From contig JAIQDT010003841.1 of assembly GCA_021521415.1 (NCBI GenBank), positions 62,001-126,000 of the forward strand: a DNA stretch of 64,000 bases, written 5' to 3'. Positions 22,740 through 33,491 of this stretch are shown piece after piece; position 1 is the stretch's first letter; each line of letters starts with the position of its first letter. A model generated the notes under the pieces. It was not told the DNA's origin. It saw only the letters and a list, made by a program, of their open reading frames with translations, and did no database searches. A program made the position numbers and the translations under genes. The DNA comes from Bidens hawaiensis. Lineage: Eukaryota > Streptophyta > Magnoliopsida > Asterales > Asteraceae.

Positions 22740-23460
22740 AAATGAGATATTGGTTTTTAATACTCTCAACTTTTACTCATTGGACAATAACACTCACAAC
22801 TTACGATTTGTATCTCACCACTCCCAACTTGTAACTTGTTTTCTTCCATCACTCCCGAACTTAACGGACCCTAACTCCGTTAGTTTTTTTGCTGACGTGG
22901 CATGTATTCGCTGATTTGGCATCCTATGTGGAAAACACATTATTTAAAAAAAATAGAAAACCCAAAAACACAAATATTGTGTACACACACACAAATAGGC
23001 ATATATACACACTACTACAAATCCATCACCACCATCTACACCACCACATTAGCCTCCACCATCGCCGGTTTCTTCCACCGACGCCAGCCTCCACTGCCTT
23101 CACCATCACCACCAAACCCTAGACCAAACTTTGCTAAAATTCAGTTCTTTTGTTTATGGTTTGAATACATTAGTATAGGGTTTTTGATTGGAATAAAGAA
23201 ACAAGTAGAACACAATGTGTATTACCTTGAATTTCTACTATTTCGTTACCAGCAAAACTCGCCGGAAAAACGTGGTGGCGACACTTGAAGATTACTTGTT
23301 AGATTCGCATGCAGTTGATGTCAGTGTTTTTTTTAACAACAAAGAATGCATAATAAGATTAAGGAGACCGACGAGTTCCGCCGCCACCGCCACCGCGTTT
23401 TTCCGGCAGGAACCACTGCTGGTAATGAAGGCAGTGAGGCTGAAGGTGGTGTGAAACAGG
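22740..23460. other. Intergenic DNA with a GACGTGGCA-type repeat, no supported gene
   Basis: The stretch at 22850-22920 (ACGGACCCTAACTCCGTTAG, then GCTGACGTGGCA) reads like a dispersed plant repeat. CACCA- and CCGCC-rich frames at 22890-23450 are low complexity and end in many short frames, so I do not call a gene. A partial old gene cannot be excluded. Confidence 0.35.
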
Positions 23461-23544
23461 CAATATAGGCCGGAAGTGGTGGAGTTTTGTGGTGGTGGTG
23501 TAGACAGTGGCGGTGTACACACGGTGGTGGTGTTTGTGTCTGCA

Positions 23545-23710
23545 TATATCTCGAAGGGCAAAACAGTCCAGTAATAGTATTTCAAAGGGCAAAAAAGTCC
23601 AATAATATACCATGTGGAAGGGCAAAATAGTCCAATAATCAATTTCGTGGGCCAAAACAGTCCGATAATGCTATGCATTTACGCAGAAGGGCAAAGTCCA
23701 ATAATACCAG
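23545..23710. repeat. Short tandem repeat GGGCAAAA(C/T)AGTCCAATAAT
   Basis: Five diverged units near 23558, 23588, 23620, 23652 and 23690, with spacing of about 31-38 bp. The long minus-strand open frame here is a translation of the repeat. Confidence 0.7.
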
Positions 23711-24460
23711 TGTTTTGAAACCCGGATCGGACCGGTCTGACCGGGACCCGGTGCTGTTACCGGTCCGGGTGATGCTACATAACCCGTTTCCTAAATAACC
23801 GGCCGGTTCTTAGGGTTTGCGGTAGAGCCGGAATCGGTGGACCGGCGATCTGACCGGCAATATTGAATATTACTAGTTTGTAAGTGATTTTCTTTTCTCA
23901 AAGTTAACCTTCAATTGACCCAACCCACCTTCGATCAAGCCATCTGCATAGTTGTTGTCCTTTAAACCAGACTTATTCTTCATACTTGATACTTTGTTAT
24001 TAATTTACAGATATATGAATTTTTGTATATAAGAGAGATGAGAATAATAAGGATTGATGTGTAAAAGTAAAAAAGAAATGACGGCTGACATATTGGAATA
24101 AGTTCAAAACCCTAATAAATTCAAATAGGTAATATAGAAAGCGTTTTTTTGGGCTTTGTGGGCTTTTACTGGTAAGTGATATAATATGAGTGTGATTTAT
24201 TGCCATTCTCAAATGAACACTCCAGTTAAAAAACAAAATCACAAATAAAGATAATTAGTATATACTTGTATATTCGTCTAATAGTCTGAAAATGTAATAA
24301 TAATAATAATAATAAAAATTTGTTAAACCTTATAATAATAAATAAATAATATATATGATTTATGACGTCATCCGGGTCAATATCCGGGCCGACCTCCCGG
24401 TCCGGTCCGACCTTTGACCCGGTAAGGTGTCCGGGTCGTTGTCCGGTCCGGGTCGTTCTC
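23707..24460. repeat. CCGG-rich foldback-like block
   Basis: Both ends (23720-23860 and 24370-24460) are dense in ACCCGG, GGTCCG and GACCGG words in opposite sense. The middle is AT-rich with an (AAT)n microsatellite near 24295-24315. The layout is like 5640-5975, 37812-38429 and 51501-52229. No clean target duplication was seen. Confidence 0.45.
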
Positions 24461-25340
24461 CAAATATATATTTTTTTTGCTTACGATCATAGCGCGTCGA
24501 AATATGATAAAATTAACTAATAAGATTTTATACGGGATGTTGTTTTAGCTACTCCGTTTCAAAATCAACAACTATAAGACAAGTAAAAAGAACTTTAACA
24601 TAAACCAACTAACGAACTTAGTAGATTTAATGAAGGAGAAAAATTACGCCAATAATCAACTAAGTAGAAATCTTGAATCGTGAAAATGAAACCTTGAATC
24701 ATGAAAGATTGATGAAAATAATCAAACTTTAGAAACGTTAACCCATGAAAGTCCGTTGATAGTGAGTTGTGAGGGTCGACGATGCATATCATAAAAATAT
24801 AATGTAGCACTCTTAAAAAGAAACAATAGAATTAACGACATACATGATAAACTTTTTTTTCCCATATCAAATAGCGGAATGTATTCTAATCAATTTAATA
24901 TTTTAATCAAATAGGGAACACATATTAGAAATTCATATTGACATGTATTTTAAAAAGTAACCAAAAAAAAAGTTATTGCACCAAAAATAAATTGTAAGAA
25001 CGAATGGAAACAGGAAAGGGATTCGGCCCTAGCTATGCCCCCCATGGAATAAAACACCAAGAATACCACTACACTACGCATAAACTGTTTAATAAATGCA
25101 AGTATATATAACATGAACATTATTTTTTGGAGCCTAAAGTTAGGGCTTTAGTTTTCTTTTTTCTTTTGTCATCTTCTCTTTATTTTCAATTTTCTTTCCT
25201 TTCAAATTTTTTCAATTTGAAAAGATACAAAATTCTCTTAATTTACTCATTATTTTCTCTCCCCTTTTTTTATTTCTTTTAATGAAACTCGAAAACACCC
25301 CTAACATATTTTTTTCATCTCTCATTTTTCTTCCCTTTCC
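24461..25340. other. AT-rich intergenic DNA, nothing recognised
   Basis: No coding or element signal beyond short AT-rich frames. Confidence 0.45.
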
Positions 25341-25348
25341 TTCTTTAA

Positions 25349-25790
25349 ATGGAACTAGGGAACACATATGTAATCCTTCTTATCACATTCATTATTACTC
25401 CCATCAACAGCATTACTGACATCAAAATCAACACAAGCCTTAAAATGTGTCATATTTACATCTTGATTCTCCAAATGGCTGTCTACTCCTACGATATAAT
25501 CAGGATCATCTTTATCACTAGTGTCGTCTTTATCACTAACCTTAACCGATTCCTCCTCAAAGGCTCAGATTCATCCTCTTTTGCAACTTGCGTCTCGATG
25601 CACCCATTTTGAAATGTATACATATATGGAACAAAATTGTGCGCCTTCAATTAATGATATCCTTTGAAGCAGTTTCAACCCATTTTGAAATGTATACATA
25701 TATAGAACAAAACATTTGTCTTACCATCTATGTATTCCCAACCAAGAAAGTAAACGTACCTGCTCCATGGAAAAATTTTAATGTAAACAT
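25349..25790 (-). pseudogene. Mutator-like transposase N-terminal relic
   Basis: Read on the minus strand from about 25780 the sequence begins MFTLKFFHGAG and then, after a shift, YIDGKTNV. This resembles the start of plant MULE transposases, which have an MFT(I/L)K...HGG opening followed by a Y(V/I)DGK block. Further on, an acidic stretch (DKDDPDYIVGVD, then HFKACVDFDV) looks like the linker that follows in those proteins. A ~30-bp segment (GAAATGTATACATATAT) is duplicated at 25612 and 25690. Stops and frameshifts are present and no catalytic or zinc-knuckle region remains. The + strand open frame 25349-25612 is its shadow. Confidence 0.45.
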
Positions 25791-25830
25791 TGTGGGTTTA
25801 AATGATTTGGATGCAAGATTACAGCATTAA

Positions 25831-26250
25831 CCTTTTCTCTAAGGTCTGGGATAACGAAGACGTGACGGCAACACTCAAAGTGGATGTAAACGCAGGGATT
25901 TAGGTGGCCTATTTTTCAAAATGGGCTTATATATATCCACCCTCATCAAATAGACGCAAACGGGGGCGGACCTATGTCTAGTTGATGGCGTCGGCCGTAG
26001 TCTATGAAAGTAAAATAAAATTTATTAGAAAGATAAACATTATTAGGTAATTTTATTTATATATGATCTCCCCCTAAAATAAATATACATTGTGTGGACT
26101 AAGTCACTAAACTGAAAGGCAGGGTCCACTTACCTCTTATTTTCAAGTAAGGAATTGAATGACGAAAAGCGGTGACTTACCAATAAAGAACATAACGTCA
26201 ACAACTAAAGTATTATCATTATACTTTTCAGCCTAGTTGGCAGACACCTC
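25831..26250. other. Intergenic DNA upstream of the 26320 copy
   Basis: No gene or clear element found. Confidence 0.4.
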
Positions 26251-26319
26251 ATCACTTGTATTTGTATACATAAACACACATTTTCCCTCTCTTTACCAAA
26301 CCACTCTCAAAGAAAGAAA

Positions 26320-26801
26320 ATGACTCCTGCCGCCGTAACAGATATTAATACTACTACTGCTCACCGGTGGCTATCGACGTCATCGAACCAATTAATGCTA
26401 ATTCCGAAACCAACCCTCCACCACCACCCTCTTCCACCCCCGCCTATTTGATTAATATCCTCCAATATATCTTCTTCAATTTACCAGCACGCGGCTGTCC
26501 TGCCCTCCGCCATGTTTACGGTCAATACCTCCAGAGAGTCATAATGCCTCAATGTACACCTGCATTTATCATCAGTTGTCTCATGGATTTGCTACAAATC
26601 AAGTCTCAGGCTCAACATACCAACCTTCTGCTCCTCCAACTCGCAGTTATTAGTCTCCTCGTCTACGGCTTCGCTTCCGCCATTGAACTTGCCGTTCCTG
26701 CTCTGCATCGCACTTACGTTTACGCCGTTATCGCTCGATGGGGAAGGATAGGTTTTTTGTGCATTTTGGCACTGGTTATATCATATTTGATCTGTTTTTG
26801 A
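26320..26801 (+). pseudogene. Small multi-pass membrane protein, type II, 5' frameshift
   Basis: Nearly identical to the gene at 18767 in its last 110 codons, including all hydrophobic segments and the ending SYLICF. The ancestral ATG at 26320 (MTPAAVTD) opens a frame that leaves the family frame near 26360. There GCTCACCGG stands where the intact copy has TCTCCTCCGG, a one-base loss, and the ATG frame then stops about 70 codons in. The long family frame downstream has no ATG until MPQCTP (about 26543). A full protein is therefore not expected unless translation starts at a non-AUG codon (GTG at 26367). The loss looks recent because the rest is undamaged. Confidence 0.75.
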
Positions 26802-27799
26802 TTTGTACGTGTCATTATTTTATAGTTAAGCTCTGCTTATTTTAGGTGATATGCTTATAATTAGGGTTTGCACTATATATGCATTGTTTTTTATATAGTT
26901 ACTATTTATAAAGTGTGAACCAAGAGCTCCTTATGAGTTCACACCGATGTTGTATCGTGTTGTGTTATTAATTTAACCAATATATTTAAGGGAAAAAAAT
27001 GTCATGTTTGATATTGTAAAGTTATTTATAGCATCCCCATTCATGCATCTTGGTTGTGAATTTGTGATTGTAAGTTATGTCCAGCTTCAAGGTTTATTAG
27101 TACCTTTAAGATTTCAATAACATAAATCATGTTCTACTAACTGGTGATACATAATACTTTTGAATGTTTGCGTGTTCTTTGGGCAGATCTTTATAAGGAA
27201 AAGATGTTATGTTTGATATTGTAGACCACCTGATTAATCTTGGCCTTCGATTGGGGCTTATTATATATGTGTGTTGTGAATCTTGGCTTTGTGAGCACTT
27301 CTGTTTATGCCAACTTCGCTCGATGGTGAAGGATAGGTTGTTTGTGCATTTTGGTCATGCCTATGTCATATTTGTTCTGTTTTCAATTGATGTTGCATAA
27401 AACCTTCCCTCTTCATATCAACATGATATATAATTCTACCAGTTATGCCTTTAGGTAGGGCATGTTTGGGATTGAGTTTGAAAATAACTTATATATGAGG
27501 TTATGCTTGATATTGTAGACCACCGAACCTAAGTAATTAGGGCTTTAATTGGGGCTTATTGTATATGTGTTGAGGATGATGGTTCTGTGAACAGTAGGAG
27601 TTGTAATGGTGGATTTCATAGCATCCCAGTTGATATTGTTTGTGATTGTAAACCATGTGCAGCTTTAAGGTTAATCGCTTTATGATTTTATTAATGCTCT
27701 AATAACCAACAATTCATAGTATTAATGAGTAACTTATTGGAGGAAAAAAAATTGTGAATTGGGTTGTCTTATGACACATCTTAAACCAACATGTGATTG
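26802..27799. repeat. Duplicated 3' flank of the 26320 copy
   Basis: Homologous to 19238-20290. Similarity ends at about 27790 where the minus-strand copia element begins. Lacks about 75 bp present after 19440 and has other small differences. Confidence 0.7.
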
Positions 27800-27947
27800 T
27801 CATTGGCTCGACTTGTTCACCAAGTAATTTATTCCGTGCAAACCAAGTCACGCGCTCAACTTGATAAACAAGACACGAACTCATCATAGGCTCGATGAGT
27901 CGGCCCAACCCGCCTCATTGACTCGAGGACGGAAATTAAGTCCAACA
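27800..27947 (-). repeat. Truncated 3' LTR of the copia element
   Basis: Almost identical to 30279-30426 (differences such as CCGTGCAAA versus CTGTGTAAA) but lacks the remaining 263 bp of the LTR, including the TATA box. Confidence 0.85.
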
Positions 27948-28411
27948 ATCACCCCCCTAATTTCAGACTCGAAAATAGGTGGATCTTTAATTGCGAGCAT
28001 CTCTCTTTTGTCTCGATTCTCCCATTCTTTTACTCCAGATGTCTCGACATAACTCGCCGGTTCACCATCTTGAGTTAAAAGTAATTTTGGGTTATCAATG
28101 TCGTTGTCACTTCCTCGCTCGAAACGAACCTTTCTATCCAACATAAAATCATTCATATTCTTTGGACAAATGTTGGTTCGAGTCAACCGTTTCACGATGG
28201 ATGGACCCGGATCAGTTTGCATACCAGACAAAGAAAGAACTGGTCCATCAGCTTGGGCTGTAACATTCGGTGTAGCCCTACTCGAGCTTCTCCTAAGCAA
28301 ATTAACTCGGTTTTTAGGATTTTTATCAACCCGGTCCCACCTTCTTTTCTCATAAAAAATTACCTCTCGAGAAACATGCATTTGGTTCTTAACCTCTCGA
28401 GAATTTCTCAT
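27948..28411 (-). pseudogene. Copia pol remnant
   Basis: Minus-strand open frame beginning near 28411 with VSREVIFYEKRRWD, which matches the end-of-integrase SRDV.F.E..W block of copia polyproteins. A Ser/Thr/Asp-rich linker follows. The frame runs on through the polypurine tract into the LTR, so it has no natural end. The junction with gag-protease carries a direct repeat (TAAAAAATTACCTCTCGAG at about 28352 and 28408), the likely footprint of the deletion that removed RT and RNase H. Confidence 0.65.
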
Positions 28412-28417
28412 AAAAAA

Positions 28418-29593
28418 TTACCTCTCGAGAAACATGATCACCTTGCACCCATGCTCTGTTGCTTGTCCCAAACTTAAAATATTGCTCGTTAAGTTCGGGA
28501 TAAAATAAACATTTGAGATAATTCTCTCAACATCATCATCACAAATAATTTTAATGGAACCTTTTCCTTTGATGTCGACACACGAACTATCACCAAAACG
28601 AACTTGCCCAACAACAGTTTCATCTAATTCATAAAAGTAATATTTCTTACCCGTCATATGATTGCTCGCCCCGTTATCGAGGTACCAAAAACCATCCTCC
28701 ATCGGTTCTGACTCGTACCGCTTAGGATGCACGTTTTCTTCATTCAATATGACTTCATCATTAATGCTTATCTTCATCAAAACTTCCTTTGTTGTTGGTT
28801 CGTTTGCTTCGGTTAAGTTTGTTTCGGCTCGTTTTCCTCTTCTTTCCGGGCATTCCGAAGCATAGTCACCCATCTCGTCACAACGAAAACACTGAACCCC
28901 AGAATAATCCCTTTTCTTACCCGAATCACCTTCTTTGTCTCGATCGTTGACCTTTCCTTTTCCTTTAAACTTTCTCACCTTAATGAACAATAGCTTCCCA
29001 TGACTCTCAGGTTCGTCATCAACACTATTCACACGATCTTCAAAATCTTTAAGACGCCCAACTATTTCTTCAAACTTAAGTGTCTTGAGATCTACCATCT
29101 GCTCGATAGAAGCTTCAATATTTATGAATCTTTTAGGCATGCCAGTTAAAAACTTTCTCACCAATCTTGTTTCATCTATGGCGGAACCAAGTGCTGCGAA
29201 TTTATTAGCTAAACCGGATAATCTCCCGGAATAATCGTCTATAGACTCAGAATCGTTCATCTTTGTTCCTTCGAATTCAGTTATAAGGGTATGTAGACGT
29301 GCTTCTATAACCCTCTCCGCTCCGACATACCGGGCTTTTATGGCATTCCAAATCTCTTTAGCCGACTCGTATTGAGCTACTTGCATGATTTGATCTTCCG
29401 GTATGGATTGAAAGAAAAGAGCGACGGCGGCACCATTCTTCTTCTCGTCCGTACTTCCCGGCTCAATTACATCCCATATTCCGTGGTACCGGAACACCGC
29501 TTTAATCCGGACAACCCACATGGTGTAATTCGTTTTGGTTAGCATCGGACATTGTAGAGAAATAGTGGTTTGATTACTACGTTGGCTTGTCAT
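28418..29593 (-). CDS. Copia gag-protease, open frame
   Basis: 391-codon frame read from ATG at 29593 (MTSQRSNQ). The frame is open upstream to 29710, but the chosen start fits the usual short gag N-terminus before LTKTNYTMW. Capsid-like region of the UBN2/DUF4219 type (WDVIEPG, then EIWNAIKARYVG, then LTGMPKRF) covers residues ~15-190. One CCHC knuckle (CFRCDEMGDYASECP) is near residue 240, and a protease active site (LDNGASNHMTG) near 310. Ends at FLER before the deletion junction. Gag and protease could still be made, but the rest of the polyprotein is missing. Confidence 0.75.
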   Translation of the reverse strand: MTSQRSNQTTISLQCPMLTKTNYTMWVVRIKAVFRYHGIWDVIEPGSTDEKKNGAAVALFFQSIPEDQIMQVAQYESAKEIWNAIKARYVGAERVIEARLHTLITEFEGTKMNDSESIDDYSGRLSGLANKFAALGSAIDETRLVRKFLTGMPKRFINIEASIEQMVDLKTLKFEEIVGRLKDFEDRVNSVDDEPESHGKLLFIKVRKFKGKGKVNDRDKEGDSGKKRDYSGVQCFRCDEMGDYASECPERRGKRAETNLTEANEPTTKEVLMKISINDEVILNEENVHPKRYESEPMEDGFWYLDNGASNHMTGKKYYFYELDETVVGQVRFGDSSCVDIKGKGSIKIICDDDVERIISNVYFIPNLTSNILSLGQATEHGCKVIMFLER

Positions 29594-30015
29594 GGTTCGT
29601 CTCCGACTGTAGGCTTGCCGAAATCTTGAAACAGAAAAAATAATGAATTGCAACCTTCTGAAAGTTTTATTGTTTGCGTTGGTTTTGCACAGGAACAAAG
29701 AAAACTCCACTTAGTTGTTATAAACAATTTTTCCAACAAGGTTGAAAAAGATGCAATCTCCACCAATTAATTTGTTGAACGAAAATAACTTGCGTTGAAC
29801 AAAACTTAATTAAATGTTCAAACGGCAAAAGAATTGCGCCAGGTATTCAAACGGCAAAAGAAATAATTGTTTGAACGAAACAATTAATCAATTGAAGAAA
29901 ATAACCCGTCAGATGGTCTTCGGATGAAACAACAAAACAGGAACAGATTCTCCTCGTTATCGATCACGTCTTTGATCGATAAACTCTAAGAGCATGACCG
30001 CGCTCTGATACCAAT

Positions 30016-30426
30016 TGAAGTTTGGTGACCAGGATCGATAAACACAAAAACGAAATTTAGATCATAAGCTAGATCTTTGTAACTTTCATTGGCTCGAAAA
30101 ATTACAATGCATAAACTCTTCTCATTTAATGATATAACCCACAAGCTTGGGTATATATACTAATTTAGATTTCAAAACCCAACTAGACTATAATACAAAT
30201 ACCATAATCATATTCAAATACTAATTGGTAAAAACAAATCTAAATAATAATTAATAAATAAATTCCTTGTTGTCTAAGTCATTGGCTCGACTTGTTCACC
30301 AAGTAATTTATTCTGTGTAAACCAAGTCACGCGCTCAACTTGATAAACAAGACACGAACTCATCATAGGCTCGATGAGTCGGCCCAACCCGCCTCATTGA
30401 CTCGAGGACGGAAATTAAGTCCAACA
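30016..30426 (-). repeat. 5' LTR of the copia element
   Basis: 411 bp. On the minus strand it runs from TGTTGGACTT to CCAAACTTCA, with TATA box AGTATATATACCC (about 30149-30161), then primer-binding site. Confidence 0.8.
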
Positions 30427-30699
30427 TATGTATTATTTTTCGTGTCCCTAATGAGGTTGTGTTTACCTGTTTCTTAACAAGTTTGTGTTCTTGTTTGAAG
30501 AAAATGACTCGATTAGGTATTATGTTGTAATATTCCTATCTAGCACCACATGTGATAATCCTAACATGTTATGCAAACCCTATATATATACTATATAAGC
30601 CTTTAAATTCCTAGCACCTCCAACTTTGTCAACAACCTGGAATAAATAAATTAAACATTTAATTGAAAAAAACTTCATTATATCATTTTATGTTTAACG

Positions 30700-30928
30700 C
30701 TAGTTTGACTTTTTGGGTTGTACAGCTCTTCTAATTATCCTTAGGGAAATTTCATCGAGTGTTTCATCCACTCAGCCTCTTACAAAGAGTCAAAGACCAG
30801 CCTCTTACAAAGACCCTAACATCCCTTTCTTACCATGACCAGCCTTACAAGTTACAAAGTTTCAACCATCCCTTTTGCAACTATAAAATGAAAAGAGGTA
30901 TAAACCAATTTTCATTCTCTTTAAAAAA
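30700..30928 (+). promoter_or_regulatory. Promoter of the 30929 gene with duplicated 16-mer
   Basis: CAGCCTCTTACAAAGA occurs at 30773-30788 and 30798-30813 (period 25), with a third partial version near 30840. TTTGAC (about 30706) and GTCAAAG (30790) cores are present. A TATA-like CTATAAAATG lies at 30881-30890, about 40 bases before the start codon. Confidence 0.5.
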
Positions 30929-31426
30929 ATGACACCACCCCTCACTACAGATATTGATAACCCGGTGGCCATCGTCGTCCAACCACATGCTTCCGAAACC
31001 AACCTTCAACCACCCTTAACCCGCGCTTATTTGAATTTCCTCCAATATCTCAATTTAGCAGCAATATCAGCACGTGGCGGTCCAGCTCTCCGCCATCTCT
31101 ATGCTCATTACAACCAGAGAGTAGATGGGATCGTCATGCCCCATTCTACACTTGGTTTTATCATTAGTTCTCTTCTTGCTTTGCTCGAAATCAGTTCTCA
31201 AAGCCAAACCAACTCTTGGCTCATCAGGCTCGCAGTTTTTAGTCTCCTCATGTACGGCTTGGCTTCGGCTGCTGAACTTATCGTTTCTGCTCCCACTCCT
31301 GCTCCTGCTCCTGCTCATGCTGATGCTCTGGATCGCAAATCCGCTTATGCTAGCATCGCTCGATGGGGAAGGATCGGTTGTTTGTGCATTTTGATAGTGT
31401 CTATGTCATCTTTGCTCTGTTTGTGA
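30929..31426 (+). CDS. Small multi-pass membrane protein, type II (tandem family)
   Basis: Intact 165-residue single-exon gene of the local family, with no known function. The soluble N-terminus (1-32) is followed by a first hydrophobic stretch at 33-48, then a basic loop (ALRHLYAHYNQR, 53-64). Membrane segments lie at about 74-88 (LGFIISSLLALLEI), 100-120 (RLAVFSLLMYGLASAAEL) and 142-165 (IARWGRIGCLCIL...). Unlike the other copies it has a Pro-Ala repeat (121-133, PTPAPAPAHADA) between the last two segments, made by expansion of a CTCCTG-like codon repeat. In position 71-90 (PHSTLGFIISSLLALLEI) it is closer to the type I copy at 3990 than to 18767, so it may be a subtype intermediate or a conversion product. 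Confidence 0.75.
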   Translation: MTPPLTTDIDNPVAIVVQPHASETNLQPPLTRAYLNFLQYLNLAAISARGGPALRHLYAHYNQRVDGIVMPHSTLGFIISSLLALLEISSQSQTNSWLIRLAVFSLLMYGLASAAELIVSAPTPAPAPAHADALDRKSAYASIARWGRIGCLCILIVSMSSLLCL

Positions 31427-31970
31427 TTTTATGTTGCATCATACCTAGCATGGTTATTTTTTAAACTGTGCATTCTTTTTAATTTATGTAACATGCATGC
31501 TTATTAGGGCTACCCTTGACATGTTTACTTTTTTGTTACTATTTTGGTAGCAAGATGCTAATTCCTTGATGTTCCATGAAAGTGGAGGAGTATATGATCC
31601 ACAATTATAGATTCAAATGACACTGTTGTATCTTTTTGTGTTATTTGACAAATATATAATAAAAGATGTTATATATGAGGTTATGTTTGCCCTCTGTGTA
31701 TATGCTTATTTGTTTGTTATTGTTTTGGTAGCAAGATGTTAAGTTCTTCAGTGTTCCAAGAAAATATAGACAAAATTTTTTGGCTGTTGGTGTTAACATC
31801 CATGCTCATGTAGGTTTAGATTGTGAACCAAGAGCTCTTTGTAAGTGCACACTTTTGGATGTGAGTGTTATTAGATCAGCTGATCTTTTTAAGGAAAAGA
31901 TCTTATGTTTGATATTGTAGACCAACTAATTAATTTGGGCTTCAGTTGGGGCTTTGTATTATTTGTGAAC
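31427..31970. repeat. Duplicated 3' flank of the 30929 gene
   Basis: Shares AAGAGCTCTTTGTAAGTGCAC and the TTTGATATTGTAGACCA phrase with the flanks of the 18767 and 26320 copies. It is interrupted by the Harbinger insertion, and continues after it at 36276. Confidence 0.6.
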
Positions 31971-32361
31971 TAAGGGGGTGTGTGGTACAGAGAATGGAAT
32001 TATAAAGAAATGGAATAGATAAATGGAATTGCAAAGAAAGGGAATTGGTCTAGAGAATGAGAATTGACTGTTCTGTTTGGTAGTACAGAGATTTCAGTAG
32101 AGAAATATAGCTGAGAATCATTTCTCATGTTTGGTACATAGAAAATAAACAGAGAATTATATCAACTTTATCATTAGCACAAGTATTTTATTCATAACAA
32201 ATATTCATTAAAAAATAAAAAACATATAAAAAGATGCATAAATTCCAACCAAAATATGCATTGATCAAACCAATTCACATACAAAACATAGTTTTTAAGC
32301 AAAAAACATCAACCATAGTTAAAACCAATTCACATACAAAACATACTTCAACCATACACAA

Positions 32362-33324
32362 CTATCCCATTGAACCATCGGTATACAACTCGACCATCTC
32401 AATTTTCTCTTCTATTGTCAACGCAAGAAAAGAACGTCCTAGATCCACATCTTTACCAATCAAATGAGCTGCTTTGAACCGTTTTTTCGTAGTGATACCT
32501 GGTAAAGCTTTCAACTCATCACTAACCTTTTCATAGATTTCACGAGCCTCCATACCTTCTTTGCTAAGTTGTTCACCCACCATCTCCCCAAATTGAAGCA
32601 AAACTTCCTTGATATCTTTGCAAGACTCTCGATATATCTCATCTGCGTCCGTGCTTCTACCTCTTTTGCGCTTGCTTGTTACACTTCATGTTTGTCCTTC
32701 AGATCTATCAACATTTGGAACGGCTTCATCAACAAAATCAAAGTCTTCAATATCAACAGGTGAGCTTTTTTGCGTCTCTTGAACAACATCTTCTTCTCCA
32801 AGGTCAACTGCTTTACTACCAGTAGCTCTATCCTTACCGAATATGGTACACAATTTGTCATAGAAAGGAAATGACTTGTCACGAAAATTCACAGCACCTT
32901 TGTGAGACTACAAGACAATTACAAATAAATTAGACTAAAATTTTAAAATCTAAAAAATATATTTTTTAGAATATACCTTCACGTATTCATTCCAAACACT
33001 ATCATCGGCAATAATACAACATTTTTGTTCATCCCAACCAAACCCACTTGTATGCACCATATCATATACAATGCTAAAGTGTGTCTTCCATGTCTTCATC
33101 CTAGACTTTATATGTGGTTCTGCTTTGAGGCCAGAGTTAGGAAGACTTACATCTAGCAATTGTTGAACACCATTTAAGTAACCTGGTTTGAATCCATTGT
33201 CAGCACCAGCATACTTTCCGGATGCATGTATCTCCATTAATGCATCAATTAGCTTTGCATCTTCATCATTTGTCCAGGTATGCTTGCTCCGAGTAACTCC
33301 TCTCACTATATTTGAATCTGCCAT
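32362..33324 (-). pseudogene. Harbinger accessory protein (Myb/SANT-like), nonsense mutation
   Basis: DNA-binding partner that in PIF/Harbinger systems brings the transposase to the element. Exon 1 runs from ATG 33324 (MADSNIVRG) to 32977. It carries a Myb/SANT-like trihelix (SKHTWTNDEDAKLIDALME, then MKTWKTHFSIVYDM, then WNEYVK). Donor GAAG|GTATAT and acceptor GTAG|TCTCAC bound a ~69-bp intron. Exon 2 runs from 32907 with the acidic linker (VDIEDFDFVDEAVP). A TGA at 32686-32688 interrupts the frame, which continues in phase (SKRKRGR basic patch, then EIYRE...) to the natural stop at 32362. The nonsense codon removes the C-terminal 100 or so residues. Confidence 0.75.
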
Positions 33325-33491
33325 GTTTACGTACAAATGCATAATTATACAATTAAAAATCATAATTCATGTAACTACAAATACAAATATAACAAGAAAC
33401 ATTAATAAGAAACAAATAAAGTGCATAAATAAACATTAATAAGAAACATCCTTGGTTCTACAAATAAAAAATACATAATTGTCAAACATAA

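Larger units (their letters stand above)
27800..30426 (-). mobile_element. Ty1/copia element, internally deleted, minus strand
   Basis: The 5' LTR is 30016-30426, with outer end TGTTGGACTT on the minus strand. The primer-binding site follows just inside it (TGGTATCAGAGC, complement at 30002-30013). Gag-protease is on the minus strand at 28418-29593, and a late-integrase/linker remnant lies at about 27950-28411. A polypurine tract (complement of CCCCCCTAATTT, about 27951-27962) abuts a 3' LTR truncated to 148 bp (27800-27947). Most of integrase and all of RT/RNase H are gone. The element cuts the 3' flank of the 26320 copy. No target duplication could be confirmed because the 3' LTR is truncated. 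Confidence 0.8.

Noticed and set aside
25349..25612. 87-codon + strand frame with hydrophobic character
   Set aside because: The opposite strand gives a better reading as a Mutator-like acidic linker.
26367..26801. Intact 144-codon gene starting at 26367
   Set aside because: The codon is GTG. The homologous ATG at 26320 is out of frame, so I call a frameshifted pseudogene.
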